Below are positions 1-8,129 of a stretch of 64,000 nt of DNA, one piece after another. The position numbers and the translations under genes were made by a program. Position 1 is the stretch's first letter; the number at the start of each line of letters is the position of its first letter. The DNA lies in contig NZ_FOUD01000004.1 in assembly GCF_900114765.1 (NCBI RefSeq), positions 62,001 through 126,000 of the forward strand, given 5' to 3'. The notes beneath the pieces are model-generated. The model saw nothing but the letters and a program-made list of their open reading frames with translations, had not been told where the DNA came from and did not search any database. This DNA comes from Halopseudomonas pachastrellae (GTDB lineage Bacteria > Pseudomonadota > Gammaproteobacteria > Pseudomonadales > Pseudomonadaceae).

Positions 1-33
1 CAACGTCAGCAACACATGACCCAGTGCGATCAT
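1..33 (-). CDS. Start of the gene downstream of hemL (partial)
   Basis: An ATG at 33-31 overlaps the hemL stop codon in an ATGA arrangement, and the frame stays open to the window edge with a hydrophobic start ([11 protein letters not shown]). This looks like the first eleven codons of a translationally coupled gene encoding a membrane or exported protein. Too little is visible to name it, and the frame could be chance. Confidence 0.35.
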   Translation of the reverse strand, partial: MIALGHVLLTL

Positions 34-1310
34 AGGGCGGCGAAAGCTTTTTCAGCTGCGTCCAGGGTCAGTTTCAGTTCAGCGTCGCCGTGGGCAATGG
101 AGGTGAAGCCGGCCTCGAACGCGCTGGGTGCCAGGTAGACGCCGCCATCGAGCATCAGGTGGAAGAACTTCTTGAAGCGTTCCGCGTCACTGGCCATCAC
201 GTCGTCAAAGGTGACGATGTCGTCGGCGCCGGAGAAGTACAGGCCGAACATGGCACCGGCCTGTGTGGTGACGAACGGGATGCCTGCGGCATCGGCGCGT
301 TCCTGTAGGCCTGCCAGCATGCGGCTGGTGTAGTCGGTCAGCTCGTCATGGAAGCCGGGACGCTTGATCAGGCGCAGGGTGGTCAGACCGGCGGCCATGG
401 CCAGCGGGTTACCCGACAAGGTACCAGCCTGGTAGACCGGGCCGAGCGGGGCGATACATTCCATCACGGCGCGCTTGCCACCAAAGCAGCCAACCGGCAT
501 GCCGCCGCCGATGATCTTGCCGAAGGTGGTGAGGTCGGGCGTCACGCCGTAGTGGGCCTGAGCACCGCCAAGGGCTACGCGGAAACCGGTCATTACTTCG
601 TCAAAAATCAGCACTACGCCGTGCTCGTCGCAGGCCTCGCGCAGGCCCTGCAGGAAGCCGGGGGCCGGCGGTACGCAGTTCATGTTGCCGGCAACCGGCT
701 CAACGATGATGCAGGCGACCTGCTGGCCAACGTCGGCCAGGGTGCTGCGCACCGCTTCGATGTCGTTGAAGGGTAGCGTCAGGGTGTGCTTGGCAAAGTC
801 GGCCGGCACGCCCGCCGAGCTGGGTACGCCCTGGGTCAGCAGGCCGGAACCGGCCTTGACCAGCAGGCTGTCGGAATGGCCGTGGTAGCAGCCTTCGAAC
901 TTGATGATGCTGTCGCGTCCGGTGTAGCCACGGGCCAGGCGAATGGCGCTCATAGTGGCTTCAGTACCGGAGCTGACCATACGCACCATGTCCATCGACG
1001 GAACCAGCGAGCAGACCAGTTCGGCCATTTCGGTTTCCAGCGCGGTCGGCGCGCCGTAGGACAGGCCGTGCTGCAGCTGATTGCGCACCGCGTCCAGTAC
1101 GTCCGGGTGGCTGTGGCCAAGGATCATCGGGCCCCAGGAGCCGACGTAATCAACGTAACGCTTGTCGTCTTCATCAATGACGTAGGCACCTTCGGCGTGC
1201 TTGAAGAACAGCGGCGTGCCGCCGACGCTCTTGAACGCGCGGACCGGCGAGTTGACGCCGCCTGGGATGTGTTTCTGGGCGCTGGCAAACAGGGATTCGG
1301 AACGGGACAT
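30..1310 (-). CDS. hemL: Glutamate-1-semialdehyde 2,1-aminomutase
   Basis: Converts glutamate-1-semialdehyde to 5-aminolevulinate in the C5 route to tetrapyrroles, in the cytoplasm with PLP as cofactor. The 426-residue product is full length for the family. It carries the class III aminotransferase fold: [12 protein letters not shown] near the N-terminus, [16 protein letters not shown] in the PLP-phosphate region, [10 protein letters not shown] with the cofactor-binding Asp, and [12 protein letters not shown] with the Schiff-base lysine. An AGGAG lies about ten bases before the ATG. In Pseudomonas hemL normally follows thiE directly; here a PIN-like gene separates them. Confidence 0.97.
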   Translation of the reverse strand: MSRSESLFASAQKHIPGGVNSPVRAFKSVGGTPLFFKHAEGAYVIDEDDKRYVDYVGSWGPMILGHSHPDVLDAVRNQLQHGLSYGAPTALETEMAELVCSLVPSMDMVRMVSSGTEATMSAIRLARGYTGRDSIIKFEGCYHGHSDSLLVKAGSGLLTQGVPSSAGVPADFAKHTLTLPFNDIEAVRSTLADVGQQVACIIVEPVAGNMNCVPPAPGFLQGLREACDEHGVVLIFDEVMTGFRVALGGAQAHYGVTPDLTTFGKIIGGGMPVGCFGGKRAVMECIAPLGPVYQAGTLSGNPLAMAAGLTTLRLIKRPGFHDELTDYTSRMLAGLQERADAAGIPFVTTQAGAMFGLYFSGADDIVTFDDVMASDAERFKKFFHLMLDGGVYLAPSAFEAGFTSIAHGDAELKLTLDAAEKAFAAL

Positions 1311-1328
1311 GGAAATGGCTCCTGGGAA

Positions 1329-1952
1329 TTACGGGGTTAGCTGGTAGCTGATCGACCCTTGATTGTCGACAACAATGCCTTGTTTGATCAGCTCGTCTAT
1401 CAGTGCCTGTACAGCCTGAGTTGTGAGCTTTTTCTGGAACTTTGAGTGCAGGTCTGTGGCTAGCGTGCTTAGCTTGGCCGGTTTGGCTTTGTTTGCCTTT
1501 ATTAAATGCTTCTTTGCAAACTGCACGCGCTCCTGCAGAGACATCTGGGTTGGTGTCTTCTTCGTAGTAGCTTTCGTGCTGGCGGGAGGCGGTGCTTTTG
1601 CTTGGGTGGTGCCAACTCGGCTGCTTTTTACTCCGATGCTGCGCATGTGCTTAAGCAAAGGGTCGTAACCAGTGTCTTTCGATATGACCACAATTTGACA
1701 GCTCGGCTCTTTGCATGAGAGCTGCCCCATGTAGAACGCGATATAGAAATCCAAGGCGTTTTTGCCAGACTCTTGAACGCGAATGTACTGGGCCCTCTCG
1801 CCGAAGCCTTGAATTTCCTGAGCAAGCTCGACGCTAATTTTGGGCTGGTTTGCACCGACGAAAACTTTCAGTGAGAAGCCTTCTTTCTGGAACTTCTCCA
1901 GTGAAGCTGGTTGTATGTTTTCAAGGTCTAGGAGCGCGTATTTTGTTTGCAT
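1329..1952 (-). CDS. PIN-like/NYN-type nuclease-domain protein with C-terminal winged-helix-like region
   Basis: The first 110 residues resemble PIN-like (NYN-superfamily) RNA-processing nucleases. An acidic start, YALLDLENIQP, matches the first metal-binding Asp. ESGKNALDFYIAFYMGQL and VVISKDTGYDPLLKHM match later acidic positions and the core strand. A Lys/Ala/Pro/Thr-rich linker (about 112-140) leads to a helical segment (about 150-207) that could be a nucleic-acid-binding winged helix. The gene starts six bases after the thiE stop and ends just before hemL, so it is probably cotranscribed with both. Base and codon use are visibly more AT-rich than in the neighbours, suggesting acquisition. 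Substrate unknown. Confidence 0.75.
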   Translation of the reverse strand: MQTKYALLDLENIQPASLEKFQKEGFSLKVFVGANQPKISVELAQEIQGFGERAQYIRVQESGKNALDFYIAFYMGQLSCKEPSCQIVVISKDTGYDPLLKHMRSIGVKSSRVGTTQAKAPPPASTKATTKKTPTQMSLQERVQFAKKHLIKANKAKPAKLSTLATDLHSKFQKKLTTQAVQALIDELIKQGIVVDNQGSISYQLTP

Positions 1953-1958
1953 GAAGGC

Positions 1959-2591
1959 CTATCCATGGCAGGTGAAAAACTGGCTGAAAGCGAGTGCTCT
2001 ATGCCGGACGTCTTCTGCTGATTTTTCCCCAAACAGGCCGTTGATCACGGCCAGGTAGTCGGCGCCGGCGTCCAGCAGGGGGGCGGCGTTGTCCAGTGTG
2101 ATGCCACCGATAGCAACGATCGGCACGCTGAAGCGAGCGCGAGCGGCGCGTAGCAGTGGCACATCGGCACTGGGGCCGCCAGGTTTGGTTTGCGAGGTAA
2201 AAAAGCGGCCAAAGGCAATGTGGCCGGCACCGTCTTCCAGTGCCTGCTCGGCCAGTTGCAGGCTGGCGTGGCAGGTGGCGCCGATCAGTGCGTCGGGACC
2301 AAGTTGCTGACGGGCCTCGCGTAGGGAGCCGTCTTCCTGGCCCAGGTGCAGGCCAACGCCGAGCTCGGCGGCCAGCGCCAGATCATCATTGATGATCAGC
2401 TCGCAGCCATGCTTGCGGCACAGGGCTGCCAACTGGCCGGCTTCTTCCAGCCGTTTGACGGCATCGCCGGATTTGTCGCGGTACTGCAGCCAGCGGGCGC
2501 CGCCGCTGATGGCGGCTTCGACGTAAGGCAGCAGCTTGCCGTCTGCCAGCAGCGTGCTGTCGGTAATGGCGTACAGGCCGCGCTGGCTCAT
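1959..2591 (-). CDS. thiE: Thiamine-phosphate synthase
   Basis: Joins HMP-pyrophosphate and the thiazole phosphate to give thiamine monophosphate. The 210-residue TIM barrel has the family signatures in order: [58 protein letters not shown] and the phosphate-binding [11 protein letters not shown]. Its ATG overlaps the thiD stop (ATGA), so translation is coupled. No TPP riboswitch is visible before this pair. Confidence 0.96.
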   Translation of the reverse strand: MSQRGLYAITDSTLLADGKLLPYVEAAISGGARWLQYRDKSGDAVKRLEEAGQLAALCRKHGCELIINDDLALAAELGVGLHLGQEDGSLREARQQLGPDALIGATCHASLQLAEQALEDGAGHIAFGRFFTSQTKPGGPSADVPLLRAARARFSVPIVAIGGITLDNAAPLLDAGADYLAVINGLFGEKSAEDVRHRALAFSQFFTCHG

Positions 2592-3388
2592 GAGCAGAAG
2601 TCCAGCGGCAGGCGACGCGGCACGTACTGGCCGTGACCAGGCTGCTCGGCGTCGCGCAGGGTGCGCCAGGTGTAATCCAGTGCCGAGCGCACTGCGCTGA
2701 CCAGTTCTTCACCGAGCGCCAGGCGCCCGGCCAGCGTGCTGGCCAGGGTGCAGCCGGAGCCGTGATAGCTGCCGGGCAGCCGTGGGCAGGTAAAGTCGTG
2801 GCGGCTGCCGTCGGCGCAATACAGGCGGTTGTGAATCTCCGCCTCGTCACCGTGGCCGCCGGTGATCAGCAGGTGGCGAATATGGGGCAGCAGCTTGGCC
2901 GCGCACTCATCGGCGCTGCCCTCTGGCAGTTCAGCCAGAATGCGTGCCTCCGGCAGATTGGGCGTGGCGATGGCGGCAGCCGGGAACAGGCGCTCGCGAA
3001 TGGCAAAGCCGACGTCGTCCTTGCCCAGCGAGCCACCGCCGCCGGCGCGCAGCACCGGGTCGCAGACCAGCGGCGTGTCGGGCAGGCGTTGCATCAACTC
3101 CAGCACGGTGTCGACCATCTCGACCGAGCCCAGCATGCCCAGCTTGACCGCTGAAATCGGCATGTCGCTGATCACCTTGTTGGCCTGGGCCAGCACCCAG
3201 TCGCGGTCCAGCACGCGGAAGTCGCTGACGTCGACGGTGTCCTGCACGGTCAGTGCGGTCACCGTGGGGGCCGCGTGACAGCCCTGGGCGATCAGCGCCT
3301 CGATGTCGGCCTGCAGGCCGGCACCACCACTTGGATCGTGGCCGGAGAGGCAGAGGACGACGGGCTTGAACGGGTTGGGTTGGGACAT
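2588..3388 (-). CDS. thiD: Hydroxymethylpyrimidine/phosphomethylpyrimidine kinase
   Basis: Phosphorylates HMP and HMP-phosphate to supply the pyrimidine half of thiamine. It is a ribokinase-fold protein with [20 protein letters not shown] at the N-terminus, the [14 protein letters not shown] core, and the C-terminal anion-hole/base motif [13 protein letters not shown] chose the ATG at 3388 ([11 protein letters not shown], 266 residues). The longer frame from 3451 adds 21 residues with no family resemblance. First gene of the thiD-thiE-(PIN)-hemL operon. Confidence 0.95.
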   Translation of the reverse strand: MSQPNPFKPVVLCLSGHDPSGGAGLQADIEALIAQGCHAAPTVTALTVQDTVDVSDFRVLDRDWVLAQANKVISDMPISAVKLGMLGSVEMVDTVLELMQRLPDTPLVCDPVLRAGGGGSLGKDDVGFAIRERLFPAAAIATPNLPEARILAELPEGSADECAAKLLPHIRHLLITGGHGDEAEIHNRLYCADGSRHDFTCPRLPGSYHGSGCTLASTLAGRLALGEELVSAVRSALDYTWRTLRDAEQPGHGQYVPRRLPLDFCS

Positions 3389-3493
3389 GGCGAGTGGTTC
3401 CGCGAGCTGACGGGCGTTTAACCAGCTCCGGCGCGCGCTCGGAGCTGGCATGACAGCCCGCTAGCATACCATCTTGCCCGCCGCGCGGGGTGT

Positions 3494-4756
3494 TCAGCCG
3501 CTGTGTCTATGCAGCCTCTGTTGCGCTGGATCGTAACGCCAGTGTGGCTGGCCCGGCTGCAGCGCAACGCCACCAACCCAGTAGCCAGTCGCGCGGCAAT
3601 TGAAACCGTCGGCTTTTCCTTGCACTACCGCCTGGCCTTGCGGGCTCAGTTGAATGACGCGCCGGGGCCAGTCGGCCTCGCTGCTGTCGATGTGCAGCAA
3701 GGGCGTCGGGCCGGCGAGCAGGGGCTGCAGCAGCCACCAGAACATCAGGTCGCCCAGATAGGGCAGCGGTTCGTCATGCCGCATCAGGGCGGCAAACACC
3801 TTGCCTGTCGGCAGCGGCCCTTCGCGCTCAAGAATTTGCAAGCTCAGGCGCTCGGTCAGGCCGAGCCCGCAATCCAGGTCCGGTAGTTGCTGCAGATGCC
3901 GATGCAGCGCGGTGCCGAGCATCGGCAGCGCGGGTGTGCCGGTTTTGATCAGAGCCAGCAGGGCGGCCGGGTCATCCGCTGTCAGCGCTTGCCAGGCGTC
4001 GCTGCCCAGGCGAAGCTGCTCGGGCGTGACCTGTTTGCGCTGCGGCCAGAGCCAGCTCAGTACCTCAGGGGCGAGTTGACCTATACCGATAAAGCGCTTC
4101 ACGCCCGGCACCTGGTCAACTGCAATCAACTGCAGCTCTGCGCTGGGCTGCAGCTCGCGCAGGCGGTGCAGCAGGTAGGCAAGAATCAGTTGGTCGTAGC
4201 TGTCGTGCTCGAACCACAGCACGATGCGTTGATACTGGTCGAGTTTGAGTAGTGTGCCGTAGCCCTGTTGCTGGCGGCCCAGCGCATCGGCAGGCGCCAG
4301 ATCAAAAGCCTCTGCAAGAAAGGTGGCGCGCTCGCGCAATAGCGTTTCTGGGGCGCTGTCACTCAGCGGGCCGATGCAGTAAGGGTCGGAAAACTCGAGA
4401 AAGTCACCGGTCAGGCCCGCAGTGCGCAAACTGTGCTGAATATCGCTGCCGCAGCGGATATGCAGGGTCTTTAGGTCCTGATCGCCCTCGCTCAGCAGTC
4501 GTTGATTGGCCAGGTTAATGCTGTCGATGTGCTGCTTGAGCCGCGGCCAGCTGGCAAAACCGCACTCGCGGGCAATAACCAGTTGAGCGTCCGCCAGCTT
4601 GAGTGCGCCGCTACGCGGGGTGATCCACTGGGTGACACGCGCTAAGGCTGAGTGCTCGCCTGCGTTGATGCCCTTGAGCAATTCCTTGGCGCGCTTGCGT
4701 TGCTGCTCAAGATTGAGGCGGCCGTTGCTGATCGGTCGGGTGCTGGTGCTGGACAT
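3494..4756 (-). CDS. DUF1835 domain-containing protein
   Basis: A 420-residue soluble protein of unknown function. Residues 1-80 form a helical segment of the type LNLEQQRKRAKELL...LADAQLVIARECGFASWPRLKQHI, often found at the start of ankyrin or other small stress-associated proteins. From about residue 96, LHIRCGSDIQHSLR starts the DUF1835 domain, with FSDPYCIGPL and the later WFEHDSYDQLILAYLL typical of the family. A C-terminal part (about 290-420) resembles the DUF3658-type partner domain. Encoded on the thi-operon strand, 42 bases before the thiD reading frame opens. Confidence 0.8.
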   Translation of the reverse strand: MSSTSTRPISNGRLNLEQQRKRAKELLKGINAGEHSALARVTQWITPRSGALKLADAQLVIARECGFASWPRLKQHIDSINLANQRLLSEGDQDLKTLHIRCGSDIQHSLRTAGLTGDFLEFSDPYCIGPLSDSAPETLLRERATFLAEAFDLAPADALGRQQQGYGTLLKLDQYQRIVLWFEHDSYDQLILAYLLHRLRELQPSAELQLIAVDQVPGVKRFIGIGQLAPEVLSWLWPQRKQVTPEQLRLGSDAWQALTADDPAALLALIKTGTPALPMLGTALHRHLQQLPDLDCGLGLTERLSLQILEREGPLPTGKVFAALMRHDEPLPYLGDLMFWWLLQPLLAGPTPLLHIDSSEADWPRRVIQLSPQGQAVVQGKADGFNCRATGYWVGGVALQPGQPHWRYDPAQQRLHRHSG

Positions 4757-4895
4757 ACGATCCCCTTATCGGGCCTGTGTCCGCCTGGCAGGCTGGGTGT
4801 CGTATGGGTAACTCAAGATGAGGTGAAGCGGGCGCAGCCCTTTCCGCGAACGGGGACGCCTATGCGGCGCGAACCAGAGGATCGCTTTTGGTCGC

Positions 4896-4910
4896 TCGGT
4901 TGTCAACCGA
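4896..4910. repeat. 15-bp perfect palindrome upstream of the DUF962 gene
   Basis: TCGGTTGTCAACCGA reads the same on both strands around a single central base. It lies in the 247-base gap between the divergent DUF1835 and DUF962 genes, about 95 bases before the latter's ATG. A second copy of the half-site TCGGTTG follows about 25 bases later. It could be a dimeric-repressor site; no regulator is identifiable. Confidence 0.45.
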
Positions 4911-5003
4911 CCTTGGCCGCTTCTGACACTGGTTCTCGGTTGGGCGTGTTGTCTACACTGTGAGACAGAGTGGACACCAACCAGACTAACAACAAGGTGG
5001 TAT

Positions 5004-5426
5004 ATGAAAGCGATTGATCAATGGTTTCACGAATACGGAGAGAGCCACCGTAACCCGGTCAACAAGCTGACCCATTGGATCTGCGTGCCGCTGATTACCT
5101 TCAGTGTGCTCGGCATGCTGTGGGCCATTCACCCCTGGGTGGCGATGCTGGTGGTAGGGGCCTCGCTGCTGTTTTACGCCATGCTGTCCTGGCAGATTGC
5201 GGCGGCCATGCTGGTTGTCAGCCTGGTGATGCTGCTGATTCTCAGCATGATGACCTATGTGTTCTGGCCCAGCGTGGCAATTTTTGTGCTGGCCTGGATT
5301 GGTCAGTTCATCGGCCACCATATCGAGGGTAAGAAGCCGTCGTTCTTCAAGGATGTGCAGTTTCTGCTGATTGGTCCGGCGTGGCTCTTGGGGTTTATCT
5401 TCCGGCTGTTTGGTATTCGCTACTGA
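5004..5426 (+). CDS. DUF962/Mpo1-like membrane protein
   Basis: A 140-residue integral membrane protein with about four hydrophobic helices. It has the two histidine motifs of the DUF962/Mpo1 family: SHRNPVNKLTHWICVP near the N-terminus and GQFIGHHIEGKKPSFF near the end. Yeast Mpo1 is an Fe(II)-dependent 2-hydroxy fatty acid dioxygenase, so a role in lipid oxidation is possible, but bacterial members are not well characterised. AAGGTGG lies close before the ATG, and a GC-rich hairpin follows the stop. Confidence 0.88.
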   Translation: MKAIDQWFHEYGESHRNPVNKLTHWICVPLITFSVLGMLWAIHPWVAMLVVGASLLFYAMLSWQIAAAMLVVSLVMLLILSMMTYVFWPSVAIFVLAWIGQFIGHHIEGKKPSFFKDVQFLLIGPAWLLGFIFRLFGIRY

Positions 5427-5432
5427 GTTGAG

Positions 5433-5462
5433 CGGGGCGCCGGGCGGCGCCCCGTTTGCTTT
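5433..5462 (+). terminator. Rho-independent terminator after the DUF962 gene
   Basis: A nine-base perfect stem (CGGGGCGCC/GGCGCCCCG) with a GGGC loop is followed by TTTGCTTT. It sits between two convergent genes, so it may also slow transcripts from the acyl-CoA ligase side. Confidence 0.75.
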
Positions 5463-6930
5463 ACGACAGTTGGTGCTTCATCACCTTACCGTTCGCGTTG
5501 CGCGGCAGCATATCCATTTCTGCGTACAGGCGCGGGCGTTTGTAGTCGGCCAGTAGCGGTTCCAGGTAGGCCGATAGCTCGGCGTGCAGGTCGGCAACTG
5601 GTTCACGCACAACCACCACAGCCTTTACCGTCTCGCCCCACTGCGGATGCGGCACACCGAACACGGCTACTTCTGCCACGTTTGGATGAGCCTCCAGCGC
5701 AACTTCAATCTCGCGTGGATAGACGTTTACACCGCCGGAAATAATCAGCTCCTTGGCGCGGCCCAGTACCCAGTAATAGCCGGCAGCGTCGCGCCGGGCG
5801 AGGTCGCCGGAGTCCAGCCAGCCGTCGCTGTGCAGACACTCTGCGGTGGCGTCGGGCTTGTTCCAGTAACCGAGCATCATGCCCTCGGTGCGAATCTGGA
5901 TTTGGCCGGTGCCCTCACCGATAACCTCATTACCCTGTTCATCCACCAGACGCAGTTCCGTGTGCAGCGCGCCACGGCAGCCGATTGAGCCGGCTTTGCT
6001 GGCATGTTCGGCGGGCATCATGATGCTGCCGCTGGGGCCTGCCTCGGTCAGGCCGTAGACGCAGTACAGGCGGTCGGTCTGCATGCGGTCGGCGAGTATT
6101 TCCAGCTGCTCGGTCGACATGGGGCCGCCGCCGTAGATCCAGTACTGCATGGAGCTGATGTCGCGCTCGGCGATATCCGGCTGCTGCGCCGTCATCATGA
6201 AGGCGACCGGGGCGCCGAAGAAGTGGGTGGTGCGTTCCTTCTCGACGGTGTCCAGCAGCAGTGTCGGATGGAACTCCGGCAATACCACATGCGCTGCGCC
6301 AACGTAGGTGCCGCCCAGCAGAAAGACGTTGAGCGGGGCAGAATGGGTCAGCGGCATCATATGCAGCAGTCGGCTGTATGGGCGCATGTCCATTTCCACC
6401 GCCGAGGCGGTAGCCACCGTCAGCAGGGCGTGGTGGTGGAACAGCACGCCCTTGGGTTTGCCGGTGGTGCCCGAGGTGTAGAGCAGCGTGCAGGGCTGCT
6501 CGCTGTCCATGTCGGCAACCAGCCAGCGGGCGTGCATCTCGGCTACCTGCGCGGCTGGCTGATCCAGGCGCAGGCAGGTGGACAATGCGCTGGCGCGATG
6601 TGCGTATTCGCCCTGGGCGATGACCAGGCGCGCGTCGCAGTCGCCCAGGATGTATTCCAGCTCGGCACTGGTCAGGCGGGCGTTGACCGGCACCACGATG
6701 GCGCCGAGGTTGATGACGGCAAAGTACCCCAGCACCCAGCTGTAGCTGTTGGGCATGTACAGGGCGACCCGGTCGCCCGCGCTGATCTGGTACTGCTCGT
6801 GCAGGTACGCTGCCAGGCGCAGACTCTGGTCGTGCAGTTCGGACCAGCTGAGGCGGCAGTCCGCTGTGATCAGGGCTTCGCCCGCAGGGAATTTGCGGGC
6901 GTTGACCGCGAGCAGCTTGGGAATGTTCAT
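5461..6930 (-). CDS. AMP-dependent acyl-CoA synthetase (fatty-acyl-CoA ligase type)
   Basis: Adenylates a carboxylic acid and transfers it to CoA. The 489-residue ANL-superfamily protein has LLYTSGTTGKPKGVLFHH (P-loop-like A3), VYGLTEAGP (A5), SGDLARRDAAGYYWVLGR (A7-A8 hinge), IISGGVNVYPREIE, and the catalytic lysine near the C-terminus in RNANGKVMKH. Substrate chain length cannot be read from sequence. It lies last in a co-directional run with a TetR regulator, AidB-type dehydrogenase, thioesterase and rluE, consistent with fatty or branched acid activation. Confidence 0.9.
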   Translation of the reverse strand: MNIPKLLAVNARKFPAGEALITADCRLSWSELHDQSLRLAAYLHEQYQISAGDRVALYMPNSYSWVLGYFAVINLGAIVVPVNARLTSAELEYILGDCDARLVIAQGEYAHRASALSTCLRLDQPAAQVAEMHARWLVADMDSEQPCTLLYTSGTTGKPKGVLFHHHALLTVATASAVEMDMRPYSRLLHMMPLTHSAPLNVFLLGGTYVGAAHVVLPEFHPTLLLDTVEKERTTHFFGAPVAFMMTAQQPDIAERDISSMQYWIYGGGPMSTEQLEILADRMQTDRLYCVYGLTEAGPSGSIMMPAEHASKAGSIGCRGALHTELRLVDEQGNEVIGEGTGQIQIRTEGMMLGYWNKPDATAECLHSDGWLDSGDLARRDAAGYYWVLGRAKELIISGGVNVYPREIEVALEAHPNVAEVAVFGVPHPQWGETVKAVVVVREPVADLHAELSAYLEPLLADYKRPRLYAEMDMLPRNANGKVMKHQLS

Positions 6931-6982
6931 GGGGTGTCCATCCTGTTGTTTTCGTTGAGTGATGGGAGTTTATGGGCGGGTT

Positions 6983-7603
6983 TTAGTCGGCGCTTGGCAG
7001 TTCACGCCACTGGCCCGGCTGCAGGTCGCCTAGCATCCAGTCGCCGATACGCACGCGCACCAGTCGCAGGGTTGGCAGCCCAACGGCTGCGGTCATGCGG
7101 CGTACCTGGCGGTTGCGGCCTTCGCGAATGGTGATCGCCAACCAACTGGTCGGTACGCTTTTGCGAAAGCGCACTGGCGGGTTGCGCGGCCACAGCGTGG
7201 GTTCTTCGATTTGCTCGACTTCTGCCGGTCGAGTCGGGCCGTCGTTTAGCTCAGGCCCGGCGCGCAGCTGCGCCAACTGCTGCTCGCTGGGCTCGCCCTC
7301 TACTTGCACCCAGTAGGTTTTGGGCAGCTTGTGTTTCGGGTCGGTGATGCGCGCCTGCAGGCGGCCATCGTTGGTGAGCAGCAGCAGACCCTCGCTGTCG
7401 CGGTCCAGCCGGCCGGCGGGGTAAACGCCCGGTACCGAGACAAAGTCGCGCAAGGTCGCTCGGCCGTCGCCGTCTGTGAACTGAGTAAGCACGTCGAAGG
7501 GCTTGTTCAGGGCAATCAAACGTGGCTCGGCTGGCGGCGGCGCGGGTTTGCGGCGTGTGCGCTGAGGCGGTCGCGAGCGAGGCGGGCGGGGCGTTTGCTT
7601 CAT
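6983..7603 (-). CDS. rluE: 23S rRNA pseudouridine synthase, RluE-like
   Basis: RsuA-family pseudouridine synthase, the group that in E. coli modifies U2457 of 23S rRNA. A basic, Pro/Arg-rich tail (residues 1-27) precedes the catalytic domain: [14 protein letters not shown], the catalytic-Asp motif [17 protein letters not shown], and the C-terminal [23 protein letters not shown]. No S4 domain is present, as in RluE. The 206-residue length suits the family. It sits between the thioesterase and acyl-CoA ligase genes but is probably functionally unrelated to them. Confidence 0.9.
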   Translation of the reverse strand: MKQTPRPPRSRPPQRTRRKPAPPPAEPRLIALNKPFDVLTQFTDGDGRATLRDFVSVPGVYPAGRLDRDSEGLLLLTNDGRLQARITDPKHKLPKTYWVQVEGEPSEQQLAQLRAGPELNDGPTRPAEVEQIEEPTLWPRNPPVRFRKSVPTSWLAITIREGRNRQVRRMTAAVGLPTLRLVRVRIGDWMLGDLQPGQWRELPSAD

Positions 7604-7679
7604 GGCATTCCCTGGTCAGGTTGGGTGGCAGTGGGGCCGGGCATTGTCCATTTGCCCGGCGCTGGCTGCAACGCGCTGG

Positions 7680-8129
7680 TCAGCTTCCAAGGCCATCGGC
7701 GGACAGTACGGCGATGGTGACAGTGGCCTTGCTGAACAGCCGCTTCTTGCCATCCTGCAGTGCGAATACCTCGGCCTCCACCACGCTGATCTGTTTGCCC
7801 GGTTTGAGCACCTCGGCGCGGCACAGCAGGGTGTCACACAGCGCCGGGCGCAGCAGGTTGACTTTGAACTCGACGGTCAGCGGGGCGAAGCCTTCTGGCA
7901 CCAGAGTCGCGGCGGCGGCGCCTGCGGTGTGATCGGCAATGGTGCCCTGTACGCCCGCGTGGACAAAACCATTCTGCTGGCTGTGGCGGTGGAGAATCGG
8001 CAGTTCGGTCTCCACCCAGCCGGGGCCGCAGGCAACCAGCTTGACGCCAAGGTCGCCAAGGAACGGCGCGCGGGCAAAGCCGCTGCGCACCAGCTCTTCG
8101 ATCTGTTCTTGTGTTCGGCTCATGTTCAC
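7680..8129 (-). CDS. PaaI-type hotdog thioesterase
   Basis: A 149-residue hotdog-fold protein that probably hydrolyses acyl-CoA. The motif HAGVQGTIADHTAGAAAATLV is the central helix with the active-site Asp of PaaI-like enzymes, followed by EFKVNLLRPA. Its ATG overlaps the stop of the acyl-CoA dehydrogenase gene (ATGA), so the two proteins are probably made together. Substrate is not deducible. Confidence 0.88.
   Translation of the reverse strand: MNMSRTQEQIEELVRSGFARAPFLGDLGVKLVACGPGWVETELPILHRHSQQNGFVHAGVQGTIADHTAGAAAATLVPEGFAPLTVEFKVNLLRPALCDTLLCRAEVLKPGKQISVVEAEVFALQDGKKRLFSKATVTIAVLSADGLGS

Noticed and set aside
3389-3493. TPP riboswitch before thiD
   Set aside because: The gap is short and contains no CTGAGA or other conserved TPP-aptamer blocks on the relevant strand.
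6004-7134. A 376-codon plus-strand open frame opposite the acyl-CoA ligase
   Set aside because: It is antisense to the ligase and the start of rluE, with no domain match; treated as a composition artefact.
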